Shown here: positions 55,204 through 64,000 of the stretch, one piece after another
How the letters are laid out: every line of letters begins with the position of its first letter
Numbering within the stretch: position 1 is the first letter of the stretch
Assembly: GCA_963735445.1 (NCBI GenBank)
Contig: CAVTLC010000043.1
Span: 62,001-126,000 of the forward strand
Length of the DNA: 64,000 nt
Source of the DNA: AP-15 sp963735445
Lineage (GTDB): Bacteria > Pseudomonadota > Alphaproteobacteria > ATCC43930 > CGMCC-115725
Direction: 5' to 3'
The notes under the pieces: model-generated
What the model was told of the DNA's origin: nothing
Databases searched by the model: none
The model's input: only the letters and a program-made list of their open reading frames with translations
Position numbers and translations under genes: made by a program

Positions 55204-57006
55204 ATGACGCCGCTCTCGCACATCCGCAATTTCGCGATCATCGCGCATATCGACCACGGCAAGTCGACATTGGCCGACCGGCTGATCCAGGCTTGCGGCG
55301 GTCTCGAAGCGCGCGAGATGCGCGAACAGGTGCTCGATCAGATGGAGCTGGAGCGCGAGCGCGGCATCACGATCAAGGCGCAGACGGTCCGTCTGAACTA
55401 CCGGGCCCAAGACGGCGAAAGCTATGTCTTGAACCTGATGGACACGCCGGGCCATGTCGATTTCTCATACGAGGTCAGCCGTTCGCTCGCCGCCTGCGAA
55501 GGCTCGCTGCTGGTCGTCGACGCCAGCCAGGGGGTCGAGGCCCAGACCCTCGCCAATGTCTATCAGGCGATCGACGCCGGGCACGAGATCGTCCCGGTCC
55601 TGAACAAGATCGATCTGCCGGCGGCCGAGCCCGACCGGGTCAAGGAGCAGATCGAGGATGTGATCGGCCTATCCGCCGCCGATGCGGTGCTGATCTCGGC
55701 CAAGACCGGGCTCAACATCGACCAGGTGCTGGAAGCGCTGGTCACCCGCCTGCCATCGCCCAAAGGCGAGGCGGGGGCGCCGCTGAAGGCGCTGTTGGTC
55801 GACAGCTGGTACGATTCGTATCTCGGCGTCGTCATCCTGGTGCGGGTCAAGGACGGCGAATTGCGCGCCGGGCAAAAGATCCGGCTGATGGCGACCGGTG
55901 CCGTCCACTCAGTCGAGCGGGTCGGCGTCTTTACGCCCAAGGGGGTGGCGGTCGATACGCTTGGACCCGGCGAGATCGGCTTTATCACGGCGGGCATCAA
56001 AACCGTCGCCGATTGCCGGGTCGGCGACACGATCACCGAAGACCGCCGCCCGGCGGCCGAGCCGCTGCCCGGTTTCAAGCCGGTGCAGCCGGTCGTGTTT
56101 TGCGGCCTGTTCCCGACCGATGCCGCCGATTACGAGCGGCTGCGCGATAGTCTCGCGAAATTGCGGCTGAACGATGCCAGCTTCGAATATGAGCCCGAGA
56201 CTTCGGCGGCTTTGGGTTTCGGCTTTCGTTGCGGTTTTCTTGGCCTTTTGCACCTCGAAATCATCCAGGAGCGGCTGGCGCGCGAATTCGACCTCGATCT
56301 GATCGCGACGGCGCCCTCCGTCGTCTACCGTGTGCACCTGACGAATGGCGCGGTGCGCACCTTGCACAATCCGGCCGATATGCCCGACCCGGTGCGGATC
56401 GACCATATCGAGGAGCCGTGGATCAAAGCGACAATCCTGGTGCCGGACGCCTACCTCGGACCGATCCTGTCATTGTGCGAGGAGCGCCGCGGCGAGCAGC
56501 TCGATCTGACTTATGCCGGCAACCGCGCGATGCTGGTGTACCAGCTGCCGTTGAACGAAGTCGTGTTCGATTTTTACGACCGGCTCAAATCGGTCAGCCG
56601 CGGCTATGCCAGCTTTGATTATCAGATCGACGATTATCGCGAGGGCGACCTCGTGTTGATGAACATTCTTGTCAATGGCGAGCCGGTCGATGCGCTGTCG
56701 ATCATCGTCCATCGCCATGACGCCGAGCGCCGCGGCCGGGCGTTGTGCGAACGGCTCAAGGATTTGATCCCGCGGCAATTGTTTCAGGTCGCGATCCAGG
56801 CGGCGATCGGCGGCCGCATCATCGCCCGCGAGACGGTCAAGGCCTTGCGCAAGGACGTGCTCGCCAAATGCTATGGCGGCGACGTGACCCGCAAGCGCAA
56901 GCTTCTCGAAAAGCAAAAAGAAGGCAAAAAGCGGATGCGCCAGTTCGGCAAAGTCGAGATCCCGCAATCAGCCTTTATCGCCGCTCTCAAAATGGGCGAC
57001 GCCTAA
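55204..57006 (+). CDS. lepA: Elongation factor 4 (back-translocating GTPase)
   Basis: 600 residues, complete and unbroken. G1 IAHIDHGKSTLADRLI, switch region RERGITIKAQTVRLNY, G3 DTPGHVDF, G4 NKIDLP, domain II, and the LepA-specific C-terminus YGGDVTRKRKLLEKQKEGKK with RMRQFGKVEIPQSAFIAAL. It remodels stalled ribosomes at the membrane. ATG 55204 directly follows the family's usual short leader MTPLSHIRNF. Confidence 0.98.
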   Translation: MTPLSHIRNFAIIAHIDHGKSTLADRLIQACGGLEAREMREQVLDQMELERERGITIKAQTVRLNYRAQDGESYVLNLMDTPGHVDFSYEVSRSLAACEGSLLVVDASQGVEAQTLANVYQAIDAGHEIVPVLNKIDLPAAEPDRVKEQIEDVIGLSAADAVLISAKTGLNIDQVLEALVTRLPSPKGEAGAPLKALLVDSWYDSYLGVVILVRVKDGELRAGQKIRLMATGAVHSVERVGVFTPKGVAVDTLGPGEIGFITAGIKTVADCRVGDTITEDRRPAAEPLPGFKPVQPVVFCGLFPTDAADYERLRDSLAKLRLNDASFEYEPETSAALGFGFRCGFLGLLHLEIIQERLAREFDLDLIATAPSVVYRVHLTNGAVRTLHNPADMPDPVRIDHIEEPWIKATILVPDAYLGPILSLCEERRGEQLDLTYAGNRAMLVYQLPLNEVVFDFYDRLKSVSRGYASFDYQIDDYREGDLVLMNILVNGEPVDALSIIVHRHDAERRGRALCERLKDLIPRQLFQVAIQAAIGGRIIARETVKALRKDVLAKCYGGDVTRKRKLLEKQKEGKKRMRQFGKVEIPQSAFIAALKMGDA

Positions 57007-57136
57007 ACGGGGCCGCCGGAGGGAAACAGGTTCGGACGGGCCAGGGCAAACAACAACAAACCTTCGGCGGCATTCACCCCGGTTAACCTTCGATCCGCTC
57101 AATCACCATATTCTAGGGTGACGGGCGGAGAGCAGC

Positions 57137-58699
57137 ATGCGCAACTCGGGTATTTTTCGGGTCTTTAAAGCGCCGGGGCGAGCAAGCGCGACGGAAAGCG
57201 GGGCAGCGTTGCTGCTTGGGCTAACTCTGGCCTTGACCGGCTGCACGGGCGTGGACGGTTCGCGCTCGAAACAGGTCAAAATGACGAGCTTTGCCCCGCT
57301 GGTGCAGGACGTCATTCCTGCGGTCGTCAATGTCTCGGCGGTTCAAAAACCGGCGAAAGCGGCGGCCGATAGCGATGTCTTCGGCGGGGTCGATCCGGTC
57401 AAGGACTCGAAAGCCAATGCGTTGCCGCTCTCCACCCTCGACCAATTGCTGCGCAAGTTTTTCGAGGAGCAAGAGCGCAAAGGCGGCCCCAACCTCCGCG
57501 GCCTGGCCTTGGGGTCGGGCTTTATTATCGATCCGCGCGGCTACATCGTTACCGACAACCATGTCGTCGAAAATTCAGACGGCGTTACCGTGACGTTTCA
57601 CGACGGAACCCAGCACAAGGCGGAGATTGTCGGGCGCGATCCGCTGACCGACCTCGCATTGCTCAAGATCGATACGACGCGGCCGCTGCCCTATGTGGAT
57701 TGGGGCGACAGCGATGCGGCGCGGGTGGGCGACTGGGTGTTGGCGATCGGCAACCCGTTCGGGCTCGACGACACCGTCAGTACCGGGATCATCTCGGCGC
57801 GCGGCCGCGATATCCACTCCGGTCCCTATGACGATTTTCTGCAGATCGACGCCGCGATCAACCGCGGCAATTCGGGCGGTCCGACATTTGATCTCGACGG
57901 CAAGGTTATCGGCATCAACAGCGCGATCTATTCGCCCAATGGCGGCTCGGTCGGCATCGGTTTCGCGATCCCGGCCAATTTGGCGCGGCCAGTCGTGCAG
58001 CAATTATTGCAGCATGGCAAGGTCGAGCGCGGCTGGCTTGGCGTGCAGATCCAGCCGGTGACGGCAGAGATCGCCCAAGGCTTTGGGTTGCCGCGGCCGG
58101 AGGGCGCGCTGGTCGCCGGGGTCAGTCCCGCCGGACCCGCGGCGCGCGCCGGCCTCGCTCAAGGAGACGTGATCCTCGCCGTCAATGGCCACGCGGTCGA
58201 GCGAATGCGCGACCTGCCGTTTATCGTCGCCGAAATGCCGGCCGGCCAGGCGGTCGATGTGACGGTTTGGCGCCGCGGTCAACGGATGAGCCTGCGGCCG
58301 GTTGTAGGAGCTATGCCCGCCGACCCGGAGATCGCTGCGCTCGATCTGCCGCAAAGCGTTCCTCCCGATCTGGCTTCGGCTGATATCGCCACGGGCATCA
58401 CGCTTGTTCCTCTGACCACTCAGCTGCATCGGGAATTAAAAGTGCCCGAAAACGTCCGCGGCGCGGTGGTCAGAGGGGTCACCGAAAACAGCCCGCTCGC
58501 CACCGCTGATCTGCTGCCGGGCGATGTCATCGAAATGATCAATCAGGAACCTGTCGCCTCACCAAAGGACGCGATAGCCAAGCTTCGCGCCGCGGCGGCC
58601 CGTGCCAAGACACTGCTGTTGCTGGTGAACCGCCACGGCGACAATCGCTACCTGGCCTTGTCACTGGCAAATCGAACGATGCGCGGCGGACCCGGGTGA
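57137..58699 (+). CDS. DegP/DegQ-like serine protease, predicted lipoprotein
   Basis: 520 residues. LLLGLTLALTGCTG is a lipoprotein signal with Cys as lipid anchor, which is unusual for the Do family. Catalytic triad H142 (TDNHVVE), D172 (DLALLKID) and S246 (GNSGGPTFD). Two PDZ domains follow (VERGWLGVQIQP...GDVILAVNGHAVERM and GVTENSPLATADLLPGDVIE). It degrades or refolds damaged envelope proteins, here probably tethered to a membrane. Starts 130 bases after lepA, same strand. Confidence 0.92.
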   Translation: MRNSGIFRVFKAPGRASATESGAALLLGLTLALTGCTGVDGSRSKQVKMTSFAPLVQDVIPAVVNVSAVQKPAKAAADSDVFGGVDPVKDSKANALPLSTLDQLLRKFFEEQERKGGPNLRGLALGSGFIIDPRGYIVTDNHVVENSDGVTVTFHDGTQHKAEIVGRDPLTDLALLKIDTTRPLPYVDWGDSDAARVGDWVLAIGNPFGLDDTVSTGIISARGRDIHSGPYDDFLQIDAAINRGNSGGPTFDLDGKVIGINSAIYSPNGGSVGIGFAIPANLARPVVQQLLQHGKVERGWLGVQIQPVTAEIAQGFGLPRPEGALVAGVSPAGPAARAGLAQGDVILAVNGHAVERMRDLPFIVAEMPAGQAVDVTVWRRGQRMSLRPVVGAMPADPEIAALDLPQSVPPDLASADIATGITLVPLTTQLHRELKVPENVRGAVVRGVTENSPLATADLLPGDVIEMINQEPVASPKDAIAKLRAAAARAKTLLLLVNRHGDNRYLALSLANRTMRGGPG

Positions 58700-58725
58700 G
58701 TCACGCGCCGCGCGCGCCTTGATCC

Positions 58726-60094
58726 TTACTCGGCGGCGAGCCTTTGTTGTTGTTGACCGCGCAATTCGGCGACGCGGTCGCGGGTATAGAGTTCGGTCCA
58801 ATTCGAGAGCGCAAAATCGGTGACTTTGCGCGGGTCGTAGCCGCGTTCGGGGATCGAGATCTGTTTGCCGGCAATGTGGACGGCGCGGATCCGGCTCTTC
58901 TCCTGCAATAAGCCGATATTTTCGAGCGGCGAGAAGTCGAGTGCTATGAAATCCGCCGAGCGGCCCGGCTCCAGCCGACCGATACGCCCGCCCTCGCTCA
59001 TAAACCGGGCATTGACCTCGGTCGCCGCTCTGAGCGCTGCCGCCGGGGTGAACCCCAGATCATCGACAAACAATTCGAGTTCGCGCGCATTCCATTCACC
59101 GTAGGGCGTCACCGCAAACCCGGTGTCGGTGCCGGTCATCATCGGGATGCCGGCGGCATAGGCCTTTTTCCAATTGGCGCAGCCGATTTCGTATTCGCGC
59201 CGGGCGGCATCCGGGCGGCCTTTCTGGCCCGCCGGTTCGTGGGGTTGGGTGAATTCGATGACGTTTTTTGGCTGGGTCAGGGTCGGGCAAATGGCGCTGC
59301 CGGTCGCAAGCATCGCCGCGATGCATTCATCATCGAGATGATTGGCGTGAAAGATCAGGTCGACCCCGCTGCGCGCCGCGTAGAGTGTCGCCTCGCGCCC
59401 GCGGGCATGGACGACGACCTTTTTGCCAAGCCGATGGGTCTCGCGCACCATCGCCTCGGTTTCTTCCTGGTTAAAGGCGGCGACCAGCTCGCCATTGTCG
59501 CGGCGCTGAATGCCGTCGAGCGCGATCTTGATGCAGTCGACACCGTCCTTGACCTGGCGCCGGATCTCTTCGATCGCCTCGGCGGTTGTCGTGACCAGCT
59601 TGCCGATCGAGGTTTCGGGCGCGCCGATCCAGGTCGGATACCAATCGGTCAGGCCTTGATGCGTCGTCACATAGCGGCCGGCGGCCATGACGCGCGGGCC
59701 GTCGAACAGTCCCGCCCGGATCGAATTGCGGATCGACAGGCTGATCTGGCCGGCATCGCCCGGCGAGCACAGTGCGGTAAACCCGGCCGCGGCGCATTTC
59801 TGCGCAAAGAACAGGCCGCGCAGCGCGCGGAATTCCAGCGGGCTGTAGAGATCGATGTCCTCTTCGCTCTTGGCGTTGCCGTAAGCGAGATGCGTGTGTA
59901 CATCGATCAGCCCGGGCATCACGAAATACGCCGGAATAATCGAGCAGCCGGTCCTGGGGCGCGCGTAGCGGCGCGTCGCTCTCCGGCCCGGTATATTCGA
60001 TCATGCCCTCCTGGTCGAAGACCAGGGTGCGGTCGGCCTCGGCTTCGTCTTCCCGCCCCGTAAACAGCTGGCCGCAGCGCACAAAAGTCTTCAT
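58726..60094 (-). CDS. Metal-dependent amidohydrolase (imidazolonepropionase/prolidase-like), one-base frameshift
   Basis: About 455 residues. ATG 60094 gives MKTFVRCGQLFTGREDEAEA and LDYSG; an extra base near 59935 breaks the frame. Correction yields the metal motif YFVMPGLIDVHTHLAYGNAK, then KIALDGIQRRDNGELV, VVHARGREATLYAARSGVDL, IFHANHLDDECIAAML, and GTDTGFAVTPYGEW with the last metal Asp. The C-terminal beta domain has GRLEPGRSADFIALD. Members cleave cyclic amides or dipeptides. Substrate unknown. Convergent with the protease gene. Confidence 0.88.
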
Positions 60095-60244
60095 CGCGAT
60101 CGTCTCCTGCCCGAAGATGGCGAATGGCCGCGCCGGGTTCGCCAGCGTTCAAGTCAGCCCGGTTGTAACATGATGAAGCAGCCTCGGCCACGCCTGGATT
60201 TTAGGCGGGCTGTCTGGGCTCTCGGCCGCAAAGAGGCTGAAGAT

Positions 60245-60904
60245 TTAATAGAGGCCCGGGATCAACCGCGATGTTCGCCCACGATAGGCGTCGTATTCGG
60301 CGCCGAACTCCGACCGCAGCAGGCGCTCCTCCGCCTGGATGCGGGCGACCAGCGGCGGGATCAGGAGGGCTGCGAGGAGCACGCCGACACCCGACCGAAA
60401 GGCGAGCCCCCAACCCAGCGAAGCGACGAGCAGTCCAAGATAGCTCGGGTGGCGGATGATGCGATAAATGCCGCTTGTGACGAGCGTATGTCCGGGTTGG
60501 ATTGCAACCAGCCCGCTAAATCGGTTGCCGAGCACGAAGACCGGCCAGATGCGCAGCGCGCCACCGGCGGCAAACAGGATCACCCCGAGCCAACGGACAG
60601 CATCGCCGTCGATGATCCAGATCCCCTTCCGGTCCGACCATGCCGGCAGAAAAGCCTGGAGCAGCCCGATCAGGGAGAAAACGGCGATGACCCAGCGGTT
60701 CTCGCGGTCCTCGCGGACTCCGGAACTCAGGTTTCCGCCGGCAAACGGCGCAGCGGCGCACAGTACGGCGAAGACAGCCGTCAACGCGGTCAGCGCCGGC
60801 TGCGAAAAGAAAGCCGCGATGCCGCCTCGGCCGAGAATCGCGAGCCCAAGATAGATCCCGGCCCCCACGACAACCATCAGCATTCTGGTTGGCAGATTCG
60901 CCAT
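60245..60904 (-). CDS. Isoprenylcysteine/phosphatidylethanolamine-type membrane methyltransferase
   Basis: 219 residues with about five transmembrane helices (MLMVVVGAGIYLGLAIL, WVIAVFSLIGLLQAFL, WLGVILFAAGGALRIWPVFV). The C-terminal SAM site shows GIYRIIRHPSYLGLLVASLG, then QAEERLLRSEFGAEYDAYRG, the ICMT/PEMT pattern. The likely substrate is a lipid or small thiol. Not linked to neighbours by function. Confidence 0.88.
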   Translation of the reverse strand: MANLPTRMLMVVVGAGIYLGLAILGRGGIAAFFSQPALTALTAVFAVLCAAAPFAGGNLSSGVREDRENRWVIAVFSLIGLLQAFLPAWSDRKGIWIIDGDAVRWLGVILFAAGGALRIWPVFVLGNRFSGLVAIQPGHTLVTSGIYRIIRHPSYLGLLVASLGWGLAFRSGVGVLLAALLIPPLVARIQAEERLLRSEFGAEYDAYRGRTSRLIPGLY

Positions 60905-61028
60905 CGACCTCGCCAGATCGCCTGCTTAGCAGCAACGCGTCTCTTAGATCTCGCCCCCTCAGCAAGCCTTACGCCAGCCGCGCCGTCATCGCGCCGGTGC
61001 CCGCGAAGCCTACGCGCGCGCAGGCGGC

Positions 61029-62265
61029 TCAGCTGGCCGAGCCCTCGCCCGTCGAACGAAGCCGCCCGATGCGACGAATGACCAGCGCGAGCGGCGCGCA
61101 CAACAGCAGCATAAGCCCACCGAGGATGAAAAAGCTTTCGCTGACACCCCAGCGATCGGCGATCCCGCCCATCAGCGGGGGGATCATGATCGAGGTAAGG
61201 CGCTGGCCGGTCTGACGCAGACCGACGACCGCGCCCTGCTGATGGCGGCCAACTGCCTGCGCTTGCACCGACAGGACGACCGGCTGGATCACCCCTTCGA
61301 GCCAGCCACGGACGATTTGGAATAACAATAGAAGCCCAAAGATGCCGCCCAACAACGGTGTCGTTGCGATCAGCAGGATCGACAGTGCGGTGCCGCTCAG
61401 CATCGTGCGCTGCGCGTCGCCGAGACGCATCGCCCGCCCGGCGAAGAGCGCACCAAACCCGCTCGCAATCTCGGCGGCTGCAAACAGAATGCCGATCGTC
61501 GTGCCAACCAGTCCCACTCGGTGGAGGTAAACGACATAGACCGAGGTCTGAATGCTGTATGTCGTGTTGCGCATCGACATGATCGCCATTGACAGCGCAA
61601 TAGCCGGGATCGCGATGAGCATGATCGAGCTCACGTAATCCGATCGCCGCGGCCAGGCGTCGCGGGCGCGGAATCTCGCTCGGCTCGCTCCAGCGTAGCG
61701 TGGCGGCGCGTAAAATTTCGCCTCCGGGGTGCACAGCAGCGCTAAGGTCAGCACGCCGCCCCATGCGACGCCAACCAGGTAGGCGGGCCACGCGCCGCCG
61801 AAATCCCAGACCGCGCCGCCAAGGAGCGGGGCGGTTGTCGAACCGAGCCGAGCGAAAAATGTGAACCGGCCGAGATATCGTGCGTCCCCCTCGGTGAGTT
61901 GGGCGATCAGGGTCTGTGCGCCCGACCAAGCGAATGACACAGCGGCGCCGTTGATCAACTGCAGCAGCAACAAGGCCCAGAACCACGGCACCAACGGAAA
62001 CAGCGGCGCCAAAGCCATGCCTGTCCAGACAAAGACGCAGCGTGACCTTGCGCGTGCCGAACCGGTCCATCAGAACGCCGATATGGATCGACAGAAACAT
62101 CGCGACGAGCGATCGGGCGCCGACAAGGATGCCGACCTTGGAGGCATCAAGCCCCAGCGACAATCCGTAAAGGGGCATCAGGAAGGTATAAAAGTCGACG
62201 TAACCCATGCTGAACGGCCCGGCGATGTACAGCGATGCCAGCGACCGGGGGCGGGAAGCATTCAT
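61029..62265 (-). CDS. Major facilitator superfamily transporter, one-base frameshift
   Basis: About 412 residues, 12 transmembrane segments. ATG 62265 gives MNASRPRSLASLYIAGPFSM and the loop 2-3 motif IGVLMDRFGTRKVTL; an extra base near 62035 must be skipped to continue VFVWTGMALAPLFPLVPWFW. Later parts include SFAWSGAQTLIAQLTEGDAR, LGGAVWDFGGAWPAYLVGVA and AVVGLRQTGQRLTSIMIPPL. The substrate is unknown; the type resembles drug or sugar exporters. Confidence 0.87.
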
Positions 62266-62609
62266 GCGGGTGTGGCTGTTCCGTGTGCTTGCGGAGCGCG
62301 GCAGCGTCCTCTGACTTGCGTTGGAGCATAACCGATATCGTTGCCGCGATCCGCCCTAACGCACGATACCGCTCTCGCTGTGGCGCCCTGTGGGTTTTGC
62401 CCGGATCGGTCAATGGAGTGACTTCGCGCCGAAGCGGCCGGGCAGCTCACCAATTCTAGCATCCTCTAGCGGCCGTCGGCGCCGCGCTCGGAAGGGGGCC
62501 CCGTGCCCAAAATCACTATTCCAGCCTTCCGAAGCGGCCTCCGCCGCCGCGGCGCTAGCCCGCAATGCTTTCGCGGCGTTATCGTGCGGCGGGCAAGCAG
62601 GAGTGTGGC
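62266..62609. other. Intergenic stretch, promoter region only
   Basis: About 340 bases between the divergent MFS and oxygenase genes. Several short frames exist on both strands but none has a start signal or motif. AGGAG at 62600 is the ribosome-binding site of the oxygenase gene. Confidence 0.5.
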
Positions 62610-63602
62610 GTGGCTGACAAAGAGATCATTCCGGTCATCGATCTGGGCCCTTACCTGGCCGGCGTCCCCGGGGCGATCGATCGCACGGCCGGTGAGCTTC
62701 GGTATGCGCTGACCGAAATCGGCTTTTACTTCGTCGTCAATCACGGCGTCCCCCCACGGCTGATCCGCGAAGTCTATCAACAAGTCGCGCGGTTCCACGC
62801 GCAGCCGCTCGAAACCAAGCTCGAGATCAAACTCGACAAACACAATGTCGGGTACCTGCCGATGAAGGGCGACACATTACGGACCTCGACCGTCGAGACC
62901 GTCACCAAGCCAAATCTTAACGAAGCCCTGTTTGTGGCGCGCGACCTGCCGAGCGACCATCCCGACGTAGTGGCTGATCGACGCTTTCGCAGCGCCAATC
63001 GCTGGCCGTCCGGGTTGCCGGGATTCCGCGACATCATCGTCGAGTATTGCGACACGATGGAGCGGCTGGTGCAGCAATTGGTCCGGCTATACGCGCGCGC
63101 CCTGGACCTGCCGGCGGATTATTTCGATCAGCCGTTCAACGAGCCGCAATACAAATTGCGGATGACGCACTACCCGCCGCAGGCCGGCCGCCCAAACGAC
63201 GAATTCGGCATCGCACCGCATACCGATACCAGTTTTCTGACACTGTTGGCCCCCAATGACGTGCCGGGTCTCTCTATCCGTACGCAAAAGGGCCAGTGGA
63301 TCGACGCGCCGGCCATTCCGGATGCCTATGTCGTCAATGGCGGGCAATTATTGCAGCGCTGGACCAACGACTATTTCCTTGCCACCCCGCACCGCGCCGT
63401 CAACCATTCTGGCGGCGAGCGCTACGCCCTCGCTTTTTTCTGCGACAGCAATATCGATTGGCCGATCGCCGCTGTGCCGACCTGCGTCGGGCCGGACCGG
63501 CCGCCAAAGTATCCCACGACCTATTACACCGACTACATGATCCGGTATCAGAAGCAGACCTACAATGTGTTCGGCGCCGAGACCAGGGATGCCGCAGAAT
63601 AA
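62610..63602 (+). CDS. Isopenicillin N synthase family Fe(II) oxygenase
   Basis: 330 residues. GTG 62610 has AGGAG upstream and gives VADKEIIPVIDLGPYLAGVP, the typical start. Non-haem iron ligands are the HxD in GIAPHTDTSFLTLL and the histidine in TPHRAVNHS, with the 2-oxoglutarate-binding region ERYALAFFCDSN nearby. N-terminal DIOX_N blocks IGFYFVVNHGVPPRLIREVY are intact. Bacterial members oxidise small molecules using 2-oxoglutarate. It precedes an LLM monooxygenase gene, suggesting another catabolic operon continuing to the right. Confidence 0.92.
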   Translation: MADKEIIPVIDLGPYLAGVPGAIDRTAGELRYALTEIGFYFVVNHGVPPRLIREVYQQVARFHAQPLETKLEIKLDKHNVGYLPMKGDTLRTSTVETVTKPNLNEALFVARDLPSDHPDVVADRRFRSANRWPSGLPGFRDIIVEYCDTMERLVQQLVRLYARALDLPADYFDQPFNEPQYKLRMTHYPPQAGRPNDEFGIAPHTDTSFLTLLAPNDVPGLSIRTQKGQWIDAPAIPDAYVVNGGQLLQRWTNDYFLATPHRAVNHSGGERYALAFFCDSNIDWPIAAVPTCVGPDRPPKYPTTYYTDYMIRYQKQTYNVFGAETRDAAE

Positions 63603-63797
63603 TCTTCCGCCTCGCACTCCCCACCCTTTCCTCCCCGTAGGCGGAGAAGGTTACGGCGTATACTGCTACCCAATCCGGTATTAAGACCGCATTTAATTTG
63701 AAAGTCAGACTGGAGCTTGACGCCTGCAATGGTGATTTAGCGGGCCGCCAGTGGATTACGCTATCCCCGTCGACGCCGATAACTGGAGACTGATCCT

Positions 63798-64000
63798 ATG
63801 GCTTCGCAGAACCGCATGATGACGCTGATCGCTTTTCTGCAAGCCCAGAACTGCTCCAATTTGCCCGGGTCGTGGCGCCACCCGGCGACGATGCCGGATT
63901 TTCTGACACCGGAGTACTACCAGCGCATTGCCCGCACCTTGGAGGACGGCAAAATCCAGATGGCGTTCTTTGATGACCGCCTGGCATTGCCCGATATCTA
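63798..64000 (+). CDS. LLM-class flavin monooxygenase (NtaA/DmoA-like), 3' end outside window
   Basis: 67 codons from ATG 63798: MTLIAFLQAQNCSNLPGSWR, PATMPDFLTPEYYQRIARTL and EDGKIQMAFFDDRLALPDI. The pattern of a short strand, WRHP, YY-x-x-x-A and FFDD is the start of nitrilotriacetate/dimethylsulfide-type two-component monooxygenases. It belongs to a subgroup distinct from the LLM pair at 25.1-27.3 kb. Confidence 0.85.
   Translation, partial: MASQNRMMTLIAFLQAQNCSNLPGSWRHPATMPDFLTPEYYQRIARTLEDGKIQMAFFDDRLALPDI

Overview
This 64 kb window is high-GC DNA from a chromosome that looks alphaproteobacterial, probably a soil Hyphomicrobiales/Bradyrhizobium-like or related lineage. Supports for this are the block histone deacetylase-like / xseB / ispA / dxs / tlyA, lepA and panB, the flavin and Rieske oxygenase-type catabolic genes, and small island genes of a kind common in Bradyrhizobium. 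The placement is inference from gene content only.

Layout. 1-3.6 kb is a decayed integrative island: an MT-A70 methyltransferase pseudogene, a trypsin-like peptidase with a damaged start, a collapsed minus-strand run of small genes, an intact tyrosine integrase and a tRNA-Phe 3' fragment that is probably its att site. 4.1-8.5 kb holds two orphan solute-binding proteins (TAXI and family 5) and a dicarboxylate-type symporter. 8.5-14.2 kb is an accessory, partly AT-richer stretch: three copies of a ~190 bp MITE-like element, a resolvase stub, a SAM methyltransferase, a DUF302 protein, a PEP-CTERM protein and a broken membrane-protein gene. 14.4-28.2 kb carries class I aldolase, a VOC protein, a HEPN/MNT pair and then a large catabolic cluster: HsaA-like flavin monooxygenase, TetR regulator, P450 with ferredoxin, amidohydrolase, ABM-type monooxygenase, SDR, Rieske dioxygenase alpha and beta, two paralogous LLM oxidoreductases and an alpha/beta hydrolase. 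28-42.5 kb is mixed metabolism and envelope genes around the isoprenoid block. 42.5-51.8 kb has phosphonoacetate hydrolase, an MsrQ-like protein with a secreted partner, three paralogous secreted low-complexity proteins, a class III aminotransferase and panB. 51.9-64 kb has an orphan CoxL-like subunit, a second HEPN/MNT pair, lepA, a DegP-like lipoprotein protease, an amidohydrolase, a membrane methyltransferase, an MFS carrier, an isopenicillin-N-synthase-like oxygenase and the start of another LLM monooxygenase.

How the genes fit. The 16.8-28.2 kb block has the logic of an oxidative degradation pathway for a hydrophobic or aromatic compound: several kinds of oxygenase, a dihydrodiol-type SDR, a hydrolase and an amidohydrolase/decarboxylase-like enzyme under a TetR regulator, with a palindrome just upstream of the P450. 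The substrate cannot be read from the sequence. The most unusual element is the family at 46.5-49.1 kb: three exported proteins with nearly identical signal peptides, Gly/Asn/Gln-rich YGNQG-type linkers and zero, three or one copies of a ~47-residue GWSADAM domain, each gene ending at its own strong terminator.

Caveat. At least a dozen otherwise well conserved genes are interrupted by one-base shifts, mostly apparent single-base insertions. This could be assembly error or real decay, and those genes are given here as single features spanning the break.
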